DNA of 64,000 nt, from NCBI GenBank assembly GCA_028065135.1, contig JAPTWR010000086.1, positions 1-64,000 on the forward strand, read 5' to 3'. A program made the translations under genes and the position numbers. The notes under the pieces were generated by a model. That model had not been told where the DNA came from and ran no database searches. It was given only the letters and a program-made list of their open reading frames with translations. The DNA is from Acidithiobacillus sp. Its GTDB lineage: Bacteria > Pseudomonadota > Gammaproteobacteria > Acidithiobacillales > Acidithiobacillaceae. Below are positions 56,817 to 64,000 of the stretch, in pieces; position 1 is the first letter of the stretch, and every line of letters begins with the position of its first letter.

Positions 56817-56901
56817 GTGTTGCTCCAGGATGCGCGTTCAAGGACCATGATAGAACTTTCCCGGGTTTTCGTCAGCCGGTGGGCGGGGTAAACTTCCTCC
56901 C

Positions 56902-57615
56902 ATGCTGAAAACCTCCGAACGCATCGACCATTTACTCTCCCGTTTGGGGTATTGCAGCCGTTCCGAGGTGCGTGATTTGCTGCGCGAAGGCCGTGTGCAG
57001 GTGGCCGGGGAAGCGCTACGCAAGGCCTCCACCAAAGTGGAGGCGGCGCAGGTCCGGGTCGATGAGGCACCCATCGATCATCCCCAACCCCTGTATCTGC
57101 TTTATCACAAACCCTTGGGCAGGGTTTGTGCCCACGATGATCCGCGCGCCATTTATCAGGATTTCCCGCCGCGCTGGCGTTATCGTCGCCCGTCCCTCAG
57201 CAGCGTGGGGCGTCTGGACCGGGAAACCAGCGGGGTCTTGCTGCTCACCGATGATGGGGACTGGCTGCATCATTGGACGAGTCCGCGGCGGGCGATCCCC
57301 CGGCGTTATCGGGTGACGTTGCGCGAGGCGCTATGCGATGACGCCGCGCAGCGCCTCGCGGCGGGCACCCTGATGCTTGACGGTGAGGACACCCCTTGCC
57401 GGCCAGCCGCCTTGCAACGGTTGACGGATCATGAGGTGCTGCTGACCCTCACCGAGGGCCGCTATCACGAAGTGCGGCGTCTCTTCGCGGCACTGGATAA
57501 CCTGGTGCTGACTCTGCATCGCGAAGCTTTTGGGCCTTTTATGCTGAACGAACTGGCCCCCGGTCAGTGGCGTGAACTCACAGGAGATGAGCGTGTGATG
57601 GAAACAACGGTATGA
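56902..57615 (+). CDS. rsuA: 16S rRNA pseudouridine synthase RsuA-like
   Basis: 237 residues: an N-terminal S4 RNA-binding domain (R-I-D-H-L-L-S-R-L-G) and a catalytic domain with G-R-L-D-R-E-T-S-G carrying the nucleophilic Asp. The following L-T-D-D-G-D-W and T-S-P-R-R match the RsuA branch, which modifies U516 of 16S rRNA. It overlaps the next gene by ATGA. Confidence 0.9.
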   Translation: MLKTSERIDHLLSRLGYCSRSEVRDLLREGRVQVAGEALRKASTKVEAAQVRVDEAPIDHPQPLYLLYHKPLGRVCAHDDPRAIYQDFPPRWRYRRPSLSSVGRLDRETSGVLLLTDDGDWLHHWTSPRRAIPRRYRVTLREALCDDAAQRLAAGTLMLDGEDTPCRPAALQRLTDHEVLLTLTEGRYHEVRRLFAALDNLVLTLHREAFGPFMLNELAPGQWRELTGDERVMETTV

Positions 57616-58055
57616 TCTGGGCACCGCATGTGACTGTGGCGGCCATCGTCGAAGAAAACGGCCGCTTTCTGCTGGTGGAAGAAATGGTGGAGGGGCGCCG
57701 GTGCTTCAATCAGCCCGCCGGTCACTGGGATCCGGGTGAGACATTGCGGGACGCGGTGGTACGCGAGACCCTGGAGGAAACGGGCCACCGTTTTCAGCCC
57801 GAATACCTCACCGGTATTTACCATTGGGAGCATCCCACCCGGGATCTGACCTATCTCCGCTTCGCCTTTGGTGGACGGCTCGGTCCGCGGGATCACGCGC
57901 TGCCGCTGGATGAAGGGATCATTGGTCCCTGCTGGCTCACCCCGGAGGAAATAACGCTTCGCCAGGGTGAGATGCGCAGCGGGATGGTGTCGCGCTGCAT
58001 CGCCGACTATCGGGCGGGTAGGCGTTACCCGCTGGAGTTACTGCAATCCGTCTGA
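57612..58055 (+). CDS. nudJ: Nudix hydrolase NudJ-like
   Basis: 147 residues. The Nudix box spans about 36-58, G-H-W-D-P-G-E-T-L then R-E-T-L-E-E-T-G. The start (A-P-H-V-T-V-A) and the tail (R-Y-P-L-E-L) match E. coli NudJ, a phosphatase of nucleoside di- and triphosphates and of HMP-PP. It is translationally coupled to rsuA. Confidence 0.88.
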   Translation: MIWAPHVTVAAIVEENGRFLLVEEMVEGRRCFNQPAGHWDPGETLRDAVVRETLEETGHRFQPEYLTGIYHWEHPTRDLTYLRFAFGGRLGPRDHALPLDEGIIGPCWLTPEEITLRQGEMRSGMVSRCIADYRAGRRYPLELLQSV

Positions 58056-58133
58056 ATCCCCGCGGCCGGCCGGTATGAACTGACGCCGGCCGACCGGCGT
58101 GCTATATTCTGGCGAAAGGCATCGGTAGAGACG

Positions 58134-58628
58134 ATGAACATGATAGACGCGGACGGCTATCGCCCCAATGTGGGCATGATCATTTGCAATGCACAAAATC
58201 AGGTGCTGTGGGCCAAGCGCAGAGGGGAAGATGCTTGGCAATTTCCCCAGGGCGGGATCGACCGCGCGGAGTCGCCGGAGCAGGCGATGTTCCGTGAGCT
58301 GGAAGAAGAAGTGGGCACCGCCAAGGTCTGCATCATAGGACGGACCCAAGACTGGCTGCGCTACGAGGTTCCCTGTCCCCGCAACCGCGCCAGCCGCCGC
58401 CGGTACCGTGGGCAAAAGCAGATTTGGTTCTTACTCCGATTTGAAGGGGAAGAGACGGAAATCAACCTGCGCACGCAGCAGCCGGAGTTCGAAGACTGGC
58501 GCTGGGTGGATTACTGGGTGCCGGTCGATGAAATCATCGCGTTCAAGCGCCGTGTGTACTGGCAGGCCTTGCGAGAGCTGGCGCCGCTGATTGGCATGAC
58601 GGCGCCGGCGACCCCGCCTTGCGGGTAG
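58134..58628 (+). CDS. rppH: RNA pyrophosphohydrolase RppH
   Basis: 164 residues. It removes pyrophosphate from 5'-triphosphate RNA and so starts mRNA decay. The motifs are Y-R-P-N-V-G-M-I at the N-terminus, W-Q-F-P-Q-G-G-I, and R-E-L-E-E-E-V-G in the Nudix box. The C-terminal half has the W-F-L-L-R-F pattern of the family. Start ATG 58134 or the ATG two codons on. Confidence 0.95.
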   Translation: MNMIDADGYRPNVGMIICNAQNQVLWAKRRGEDAWQFPQGGIDRAESPEQAMFRELEEEVGTAKVCIIGRTQDWLRYEVPCPRNRASRRRYRGQKQIWFLLRFEGEETEINLRTQQPEFEDWRWVDYWVPVDEIIAFKRRVYWQALRELAPLIGMTAPATPPCG

Positions 58629-58641
58629 CCGTCTTTCCGGC

Positions 58642-59736
58642 TCACACGTTAAACAGGAAGTTCAGCACGTCACCATCCTGCACCACGTACTCTTTGCCCT
58701 CCGCGCGCATTTTGCCGGCCTCTTTCGCACCGTGCTCCCCCTTGTAACGGAGGAAATCGGCGTAGGCGATGGTCTGGGCGCGGATGAAGCCACGCTCGAA
58801 ATCACTGTGGATCACGCCAGCGGCCTGAGGGGCGGTGGCCCCCACCGGGATAGTCCAGGCACGGACCTCCTTCACCCCGGCGGTGAAGTAGGTCTGCAAG
58901 CCCAGCAAGCGGTAAGCCGCCCGGATGATTCGGTTCAGGCCCGGTTCTTCCAGACCCAAATCCTGCAGGAAGGCGCGTTGCTCTTCCGGTTCCAGTTCCG
59001 CCAGATCCGACTCGATCGCGGCGCAGACGGGGACGATGCTGGCCTGCCGGGCGACCGCCCAGGCCTCCAGTGGCGCCCGCCAGGGGTCGTCCTCCCGCAA
59101 CGCATCCTCGGCCACATTGGCGATGACCATGAGGGGTTTCATGGTCAACAGACAGAGGCTGCGCAGATGATCCCGTTCCTCCCGATTCAAATCCAGGCTG
59201 GCGGCGGGCTTGCCTTCATTGAGGTGGGGCAGCAGGCGGGTCATGGCGGCTAGCTCGGCCACGGCATCCTTGTGGCCGCCCTTGGCCTGCCGCGCCACCC
59301 GTGCCTGCGCCTTCTCCACGGTACCGAGATCGGCCAGGATCAGTTCGGTCAACACCACTTCCAAATCGGTCACCGGGTCCACATGGCCGCTCACGTGGAC
59401 GACGTTGGGATCCGCAAAACAGCGGGTGACCAAGGCGATGGCGTCGGTTTCGCGGATATGGGCCAGAAACTGGTTGCCCAATCCCTCTCCCTGCGCCGCC
59501 CCGGCCACCAGACCAGCGATGTCCACGAATTCCATGGTGGCGGGCACCACATGCTGTGGTTTGACGATCTCCGCCAGCGCTTGTAGACGTGGATCGGGCA
59601 CGTTGACCAGACCGACGTTGGGCTCGATCGTGCAAAAGGGATAATTCTCCGCCGCGATCCCGGCCTTGGTGATGGCGTTGAAGAGAGTGGATTTGCCGAC
59701 ATTGGGTAAACCGACGATGCCGCAGGCCAAGGCCAT
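58642..59736 (-). CDS. ychF: ribosome-associated ATPase YchF
   Basis: Obg-family P-loop protein of 364 residues. G-L-P-N-V-G-K-S is at about 8-15, then D-I-A-G-L-V. The base-specificity loop V-I-A-N-V-A-E-D has N-x-x-E, which explains ATP preference. A C-terminal TGS domain ([13 protein letters not shown]) closes it. It follows pth by nine bases. Confidence 0.96.
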   Translation of the reverse strand: MALACGIVGLPNVGKSTLFNAITKAGIAAENYPFCTIEPNVGLVNVPDPRLQALAEIVKPQHVVPATMEFVDIAGLVAGAAQGEGLGNQFLAHIRETDAIALVTRCFADPNVVHVSGHVDPVTDLEVVLTELILADLGTVEKAQARVARQAKGGHKDAVAELAAMTRLLPHLNEGKPAASLDLNREERDHLRSLCLLTMKPLMVIANVAEDALREDDPWRAPLEAWAVARQASIVPVCAAIESDLAELEPEEQRAFLQDLGLEEPGLNRIIRAAYRLLGLQTYFTAGVKEVRAWTIPVGATAPQAAGVIHSDFERGFIRAQTIAYADFLRYKGEHGAKEAGKMRAEGKEYVVQDGDVLNFLFNV

Positions 59737-59745
59737 GAGAAGCTC

Positions 59746-60315
59746 CTAATCGCTGTGCAGGGTTTTTTGCGCCGCATCCGTGCGGCCGTTGAGAAAGTCC
59801 GGGAGTACCGCGAGACTGCGGGCGATGGCCTCGTCTATCCGTGTTTTTTCCGTCACCGTCGGTATGCCCAGCACATAGCCGATGACGGCATCCTTGTGCC
59901 CCGGATGACCGATGCCAATGCGCAGCCGCCAATAGTCACGGGTGCCAAAGACGCGGTCCAGATCACGCAGGCCATTATGCCCGCCGTGCCCGCCGCCCCA
60001 CTTGAGCCGCGCCGTGCCGGGCGGCAGATCCAACTCATCGTGAATCACCAGAATGCGCTCTACGGGCACTTTATAAAAGGCCGCCATGGACCGCACCGGT
60101 CCACCGCTGCGGTTCATGAAATCCTGAGGCAGGCACAGCCCCAGTTCCAGCCCCTGCTCGTGCAGGCGGGTGGCCAGACAACGCCAGCGCTTCTCCATGC
60201 GCAAAGACGCCCCGGCCCGATCCGCCAGGGTCTGGAGCGTCCAGAAGCCGGCATTGTGACGGGTTCGGGCGTAATCCGCGCCGGGGTTGCCGAGACCCGC
60301 CAACAACCAGTCCAT
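59746..60315 (-). CDS. pth: peptidyl-tRNA hydrolase
   Basis: 189 residues, hydrolysing peptidyl-tRNA released from stalled ribosomes. The signature G-L-G-N-P-G-A-D-Y comes first, with the catalytic His in R-H-N-A-G-F and the partner Asp in H-D-E-L-D. It sits between rplY and ychF, the classical gammaproteobacterial order. Confidence 0.96.
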   Translation of the reverse strand: MDWLLAGLGNPGADYARTRHNAGFWTLQTLADRAGASLRMEKRWRCLATRLHEQGLELGLCLPQDFMNRSGGPVRSMAAFYKVPVERILVIHDELDLPPGTARLKWGGGHGGHNGLRDLDRVFGTRDYWRLRIGIGHPGHKDAVIGYVLGIPTVTEKTRIDEAIARSLAVLPDFLNGRTDAAQKTLHSD

Positions 60316-60321
60316 GAGCGC

Positions 60322-60933
60322 TCAGGCAGTGGCTTCCGGCGTCTCTTCTTCCGCCTCGGCACCGGTACGTGGATTATGAATGGAGACGATCTCCTTGTCG
60401 TCCTCGTGCAGCAGCGGTACGAGTGTCACCCCCGCGGGCGCGCTGATCTGTGACAGATGGAGGCTTTCACCGATGCACAATGCCGCGATATCCACTTCGA
60501 TGGCCTCCGGCAGACGATCCACCGGCGCTTCCACTTCCACTTCCACGAGCGCGCGATGCAGTACCCCGCCGGCCTTGATCCCGGCGCAGGTGCCCTCGTT
60601 GAGAAGGTGGATCGGGACATGCAGGCGTACCCGCTCACCGGCATGGACGCGCAAAAAATCCAGGTGCAGCACTTCTTCCTTATAGGGATGCATCTGAATG
60701 TCGCGGATCAGCGCCGTCTCGTTCCCGTGGGGAAAACGCAGGGTGATGATGTGGGTGTAGGCGCGCTCGTCGGGCAGCAGTTTGCGCAGCAGCCGGGCTT
60801 CAATGCTCAGGCTCTGGGCCGCCTTGCCGTCTCCGTAGAGTACCGCGGGCACCATGCCGGTACGACGCAGGCGACGGCTGGGGCGGCGGCCATTTTCTTC
60901 GCGCGGGTGGGCCGCGATGGTGAAATCTGTCAT
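60322..60933 (-). CDS. rplY: 50S ribosomal protein L25 (TL5/Ctc form)
   Basis: 203 residues, the long two-domain form: an N-terminal 5S rRNA-binding L25 domain (R-P-S-R-R-L-R-R, V-P-A-V-L-Y-G) and a C-terminal TL5 beta domain, ending in an acidic tail (E-A-E-E-E-T-P-E). It is immediately before pth on the same strand, six bases apart. Confidence 0.95.
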   Translation of the reverse strand: MTDFTIAAHPREENGRRPSRRLRRTGMVPAVLYGDGKAAQSLSIEARLLRKLLPDERAYTHIITLRFPHGNETALIRDIQMHPYKEEVLHLDFLRVHAGERVRLHVPIHLLNEGTCAGIKAGGVLHRALVEVEVEAPVDRLPEAIEVDIAALCIGESLHLSQISAPAGVTLVPLLHEDDKEIVSIHNPRTGAEAEEETPEATA

Positions 60934-60954
60934 TTGAGGGACTCCTTATGGGTG

Positions 60955-62856
60955 TCATGGATGAGCGGGGCGAGGGTTGACAGAACCTTTCTCCCCATTG
61001 GCAAGGGGCGCATCATAATGGGTTGCGGACTTTTCGGCAACTTTTTCAGGCGGTTTCCCATCAGGTTCCAGATAGGCCTGGATGACCGCGCGGGCAATCG
61101 GCAGGGCCTGCCAGGCATTGTGCCCGCCATATTCCACCACCACGGCCACGGCGATTTTGGGATGATGCACGGGCGCCCAGCCGATGAAGAGGGAGTCGTT
61201 GTTATAAATGGTGCGGCCATGTTTATAACCCACCGGCACTTGCGCCGTACCGGTTTTACCGGCAATGGAGATGCCGGGAATGCTGATGCTGTGGCAGGTG
61301 CCGGTGTTGACGCAGGCTTCCATGCCTTTGTGCACCGCCTGCATGGCCTTCGCCGAAATATGCAGGTTGATGGGCCGCGCCGCGGGTATGGGTACTTGCC
61401 GGCCCGTGCGCGGGTCGATAAAGGCCTTGGCCACCTGCGGACGCACCAGCTTGCCGCCATTGGCGAGCGCGGAGACGGCGCGCGCCAATTGCAGGGGCGT
61501 CACCAGCAGATAGCCCTGACCAATCCCGAGAATCACCGAATCACCCGTGTACCAGGGCGCGTGCATGTGCTTACGCTTCCAGGCCGGGGTGGGCACCAGA
61601 CCACTGGCTCCGCCAGGCAGATCGACAGGCGGCGTGCTGCCGAAGCCGAAGCGCCATAAGGCCTGGTCCTGCCTCGCAATGCCCATCTTCGCCGCAAGCT
61701 TGTAGTAGAAGACATCCACCGACCAGGCCAACGCTTTGGTCAGACCGGTGTTGCCAAATCCGCGCCGATTCCAGTCCCAGTAGGTGTGCCCGCCAAGTTG
61801 GTAATTGCCAGCGCAGAAAGTATGAAAGTCCGGGGCGATCACACCATCCTGGATGGCCTGAACGGAGTAGAAAGGCTTGGCACAAGACCCCGGTGGATAA
61901 AGACCGTTATCCGCGCGGTTCATCAATGGACGTCCCGGATTATGCAAAAGACTTTGCCAGTGCGCCGTGCTGATGCCGTCCACGAACCAGTTGGCGTTGA
62001 AGCTGGGACTGGTGACCATGGCCAGCACGGCGCCGGTGTTCGGGTCGAGAGCGACCACGGCGCCGCGATAGCCGTTGCCCCGGAAAGCTTCCGCCCCGGC
62101 CTGTTGCACGCGCAGGCGGAGGTGGGTCAGCAGGTTGTCGCCGGGTTGTGCCGGGATATCGCGCAGGGTACCCACCTGCAATCCTCTGGCGTCGATATCC
62201 TTGATCTGGTAGCCCATGTTGCCGCGCAACTGACGTTCGTAATAGCGTTCCAGGCCGCTCTTACCGATGTAATTGCGTCCCAGATAGGTGTGGGCCCGAA
62301 AATGCTTCAAATCGGCGGCGGTAATGGGACCGACATAACCCACGACGTGAGAAAAAAGGGTGTCATACGGGTAATAGCGATGGAGCATGGCCACGACACG
62401 GACGCCGGGCAGTTCCAGTGCCCGCACGGCCACGGCGGCGATCTGGGGCGGTGTCAGGCCGGTTTTGAGGACCACCGGATCAAACGCGGGTTTCCCCAGA
62501 CGCCGCTCGTGAAATCGATGCATATCCTCGGCATCGAGCCCCAGCAGTTTCCGCAGACGTCGCAGGGTCGCCGGCAGATCGGGCACCTGATCGGGAATGA
62601 TCTCCAGGGCGTAGGTGGGCTGGTTCTCCGCCAGCACCTCGCCATGATCGGCAAGTATCAGGCCACGTGGCGGTGCGACCGGGACGAGGGCGACATGATT
62701 GTCGTAGGCCAGCGTACGGAACTTGGCGAAATGCAGCAGTTCCAGATCCATCACGCGCAGGAGCACGACCACGGTCGCCAGCAACATCATCAGGGCGGCC
62801 ACCCCCAGCCGGAGGCGAAAGGTATGCGCGCGGTCGCTGGGGTCAGAGACGGTCAT
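60955..62856 (-). CDS. mrdA: penicillin-binding protein 2
   Basis: Elongation-specific transpeptidase of about 633 residues. One N-terminal membrane helix is followed by a dimerisation domain (P-P-R-G-L-I) and the transpeptidase domain. Active-site text: S-C-A-K carries the nucleophilic Ser and Lys, S-V-D stands where S-x-N/D is expected, and K-T-G-T near the end. The S-C-A-K and S-V-D versions are less common than S-T-F-K and S-S-D. ATG 62856 is used; a GTG 17 codons upstream is also possible. No rodA gene follows. Confidence 0.93.
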   Translation of the reverse strand: MTVSDPSDRAHTFRLRLGVAALMMLLATVVVLLRVMDLELLHFAKFRTLAYDNHVALVPVAPPRGLILADHGEVLAENQPTYALEIIPDQVPDLPATLRRLRKLLGLDAEDMHRFHERRLGKPAFDPVVLKTGLTPPQIAAVAVRALELPGVRVVAMLHRYYPYDTLFSHVVGYVGPITAADLKHFRAHTYLGRNYIGKSGLERYYERQLRGNMGYQIKDIDARGLQVGTLRDIPAQPGDNLLTHLRLRVQQAGAEAFRGNGYRGAVVALDPNTGAVLAMVTSPSFNANWFVDGISTAHWQSLLHNPGRPLMNRADNGLYPPGSCAKPFYSVQAIQDGVIAPDFHTFCAGNYQLGGHTYWDWNRRGFGNTGLTKALAWSVDVFYYKLAAKMGIARQDQALWRFGFGSTPPVDLPGGASGLVPTPAWKRKHMHAPWYTGDSVILGIGQGYLLVTPLQLARAVSALANGGKLVRPQVAKAFIDPRTGRQVPIPAARPINLHISAKAMQAVHKGMEACVNTGTCHSISIPGISIAGKTGTAQVPVGYKHGRTIYNNDSLFIGWAPVHHPKIAVAVVVEYGGHNAWQALPIARAVIQAYLEPDGKPPEKVAEKSATHYDAPLANGEKGSVNPRPAHP

Positions 62857-62943
62857 AAGCGGGTGCAGCCGGATTCGGTTTGCAAATGGCGGGGGCGCTT
62901 CGTACACTCAAAAGCGGAATCATTGGTGAGATGGGGAGGCGCA

Positions 62944-63183
62944 GTGGAGGAGTCCCGTTTTGAATCCCTGTTCGCGGAGCTGGAAAGCATTATAACGGAT
63001 TATCGCGGCTTGCGTCGCCATCTGAAAGGGGAGGGACGTGAAAAACATGCCCTGCAGCTTCTACAAAAGCAAATCCAGTCCCTGGATGCGGAAAACATCC
63101 AGTTGCGGGCGCGTCAGGAAGCGGTGTGCTCACGTCTCAGCGAGCTGCTGGCGCAGGTCAGTCAATGGGAAAACGAATTATAA
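62944..63183 (+). CDS. small coiled-coil protein upstream of zapA (TIGR02449-like)
   Basis: 79 residues from GTG 62944 with GGGAGG five bases upstream. It is a heptad-rich helix (F-E-S-L-F-A-E-L-E-S-I then L-L-Q-K-Q-I-Q-S-L). Short proteins of this type lie just before zapA in many gammaproteobacteria and are thought to act in cell division. It is followed by zapA after 14 bases. The long frame that contains it (from 61786) is antisense to mrdA and not real. Confidence 0.8.
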   Translation: MEESRFESLFAELESIITDYRGLRRHLKGEGREKHALQLLQKQIQSLDAENIQLRARQEAVCSRLSELLAQVSQWENEL

Positions 63184-63197
63184 GGATGGAGGAGCCA

Positions 63198-63506
63198 ATG
63201 CCTGAAACGACTCGCACGGCCAGCACGGATCGTGTCCATATCACCTTGCTGGGGCAGAGTTATCAGGTACCTTGTCAACCTGAGGAGCAAGCATTGCTGC
63301 GGGAAGCGGTGGCCCTGCTGACGGAGCGGCTCGAAGCGGCGCGGGCGCGGGCCGTCAGCAAGGAGCGCACCGCCCTGATGGTCGCCGTCAACCTTGCGGC
63401 GGATCTGCAGCGAGCCCGCCAGGAGCTGCAGGAGCGCGATCAATGGCTCACCGCCCTGGAAGATCGCCTGCGCCGGTTGGTTGACATGGGTAAGGGGGCG
63501 GAGTAG
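63198..63506 (+). CDS. zapA: cell division protein ZapA
   Basis: 102 residues from ATG 63198, preceded by GGAGG. ZapA binds and bundles FtsZ at the Z-ring. The N-terminal strand V-H-I-T-L-L-G-Q-S-Y and the later A-L-M-V-A-V-N-L-A-A-D-L are the family landmarks; a coiled coil completes the protein. The 6S RNA gene lies directly downstream, the order seen in E. coli. Confidence 0.93.
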   Translation: MPETTRTASTDRVHITLLGQSYQVPCQPEEQALLREAVALLTERLEAARARAVSKERTALMVAVNLAADLQRARQELQERDQWLTALEDRLRRLVDMGKGAE

Positions 63507-63516
63507 CGTGGTGATT

Positions 63517-63700
63517 GCCTCCTGCGGGGCACGCGTGGCCGGGATGATTCCTGAACCAACATTGTCTATCCGGGGGATCTTCAGTCATCACCGTGGTGTG
63601 CAGCTCCGGTATGGAGCAGCCTGAAGCGGTGTCTGGATCCCCACCTGTGCATCAGGTTCATGGGGTAGCGGGCCGTACGACCCAGGCGGGAGGTCTTTTT
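63517..63700 (+). ncRNA. ssrS: 6S RNA
   Basis: About 184 bases, the normal 6S length, in the expected place between zapA and 5-FCL. The ends GCCTCCTGC (63517-63525) and GCGGGAGGT (63686-63694) pair over nine positions with wobbles, forming the closing stem; C plus seven T follow. Inside, CCTGAACCAACATTG and CATCAGGTTCATGG resemble the conserved central segments. 6S mimics an open promoter and holds RNA polymerase-sigma-70. Confidence 0.85.
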
Positions 63701-64000
63701 TTGTCCCAAGACTCCCCCCCCACCAAAAGCCAGTTGCGGCGGCACATGCGGCAACGGCGGCATGCCTTGTCTCCTCAGGACTTGCGGCAGGCCGCCCTGG
63801 CGTTATCCGGGCAGATCGCGCGGCTGAGGCCGTTCCACCGAGCCCGGCATATCGGGGTCTACTGGCCGATGCACGGCGAAATCAGCCCGCTGCCGCTGTT
63901 GCAACATCCCCTGGCGATCCACAAGCATTTTTACTTGCCCATCCTCGTCGGGCGCTTCGCGCGCAGTCTCCGCTTCGCACCCTTCAACCCGCGAACGCCC
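63701..64000 (+). CDS. ygfA: 5-formyltetrahydrofolate cyclo-ligase, C-terminus beyond window
   Basis: Folate-salvage enzyme converting 5-formyl-THF to 5,10-methenyl-THF. 100 codons are visible. I choose TTG 63701 because GGGAGG lies seven bases upstream; ATG 63746 is an alternative. The N-terminus K-S-Q-L-R-R-H-M-R-Q-R-R and then Y-W-P-M-H-G-E-I-S, K-H-F-Y-L-P-I-L and R-F-A-P-F-N-P are clear family motifs. The ribosome site is part of the 3' arm of the 6S closing stem. Confidence 0.9.
   Translation, partial: MSQDSPPTKSQLRRHMRQRRHALSPQDLRQAALALSGQIARLRPFHRARHIGVYWPMHGEISPLPLLQHPLAIHKHFYLPILVGRFARSLRFAPFNPRTP

Noticed and set aside
55812..56891. Plus-strand frame of 359 codons
   Set aside because: Antisense to the agmatine deiminase-family gene; no motifs, no ribosome site.
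61786..62943. Long plus-strand frame leading into the small coiled-coil gene
   Set aside because: It is antisense to mrdA. Only the part from GTG 62944 has a ribosome site and family character.

Overview
The window reads as chromosome of a moderately GC-rich gammaproteobacterium-like organism. Gene content (rpsT with a TTG start, the rplY-pth-ychF block, zapA-6S RNA-5-FCL, lgt, rep, a DsrE-type sulfur protein, and a large Wzx/Wzy polysaccharide locus with galactofuranose and GDP-D-rhamnose genes) would fit the acidophilic sulfur/iron oxidisers of the Acidithiobacillus group. That placement is an inference from gene content; no species-level marker was tested.

Layout. 1-3.4 kb: two divergent diguanylate cyclases (the left one runs off the window edge), both with GGDEF and an RxxD product-inhibition site. 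3.4-5.8 kb: patatin-like phospholipase, cold-shock protein, CDF cation exporter. 6-32.9 kb: an extracellular polysaccharide locus. A leftward arm carries the initiating sugar-phosphate transferase, two GT4 enzymes and a small leader ORF. A rightward arm carries Wza, Wzc, Wzy, Wzx, glycosyltransferases, a second Wzx, UDP-galactopyranose mutase and an AT-rich GT-like gene. A second leftward block (31-27 kb) makes GDP-D-rhamnose (manC, gmd, rmd) with an acetyltransferase and glycosyltransferases, and ends at a decayed IS3-type transposase. The roughly 1 kb between the two arms holds sequences matching sigma-54 promoters on both strands plus an 18-bp near-perfect palindrome.

33-39.4 kb is housekeeping: recQ, a membrane protein, apaH, a DsrE protein, a molybdate/sulfate-class ABC permease and ATPase, and rpsT with promoter and terminator. 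39.6-52.3 kb is an accessory defence island on the minus strand, inserted between rpsT and rep. It is one tightly coupled ten-gene operon: excisionase-like HTH, SNF2/RapA-type helicase, DUF1016 nuclease, a stand-alone copy of the helicase's C-terminal coiled coil, KTSC protein, small ORF, Rad50/RloC-like ATPase with CPLC hook and a HEPN-like tail, type III Mod methyltransferase, second DUF1016 nuclease, type III Res. It looks like a type III restriction-modification core expanded with a second helicase, two PD-(D/E)XK nucleases and an ATPase-RNase candidate; this is the best candidate here for an incompletely described system.

52.4-64 kb is again conserved chromosome: rep, lgt, a DUF488 protein, an agmatine deiminase-family protein, rsuA, nudJ, rppH, ychF, pth, rplY, mrdA (PBP2), a small coiled-coil gene, zapA, 6S RNA and the start of 5-formyltetrahydrofolate cyclo-ligase, which runs off the right edge. 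No CRISPR array, rRNA or tRNA was seen.
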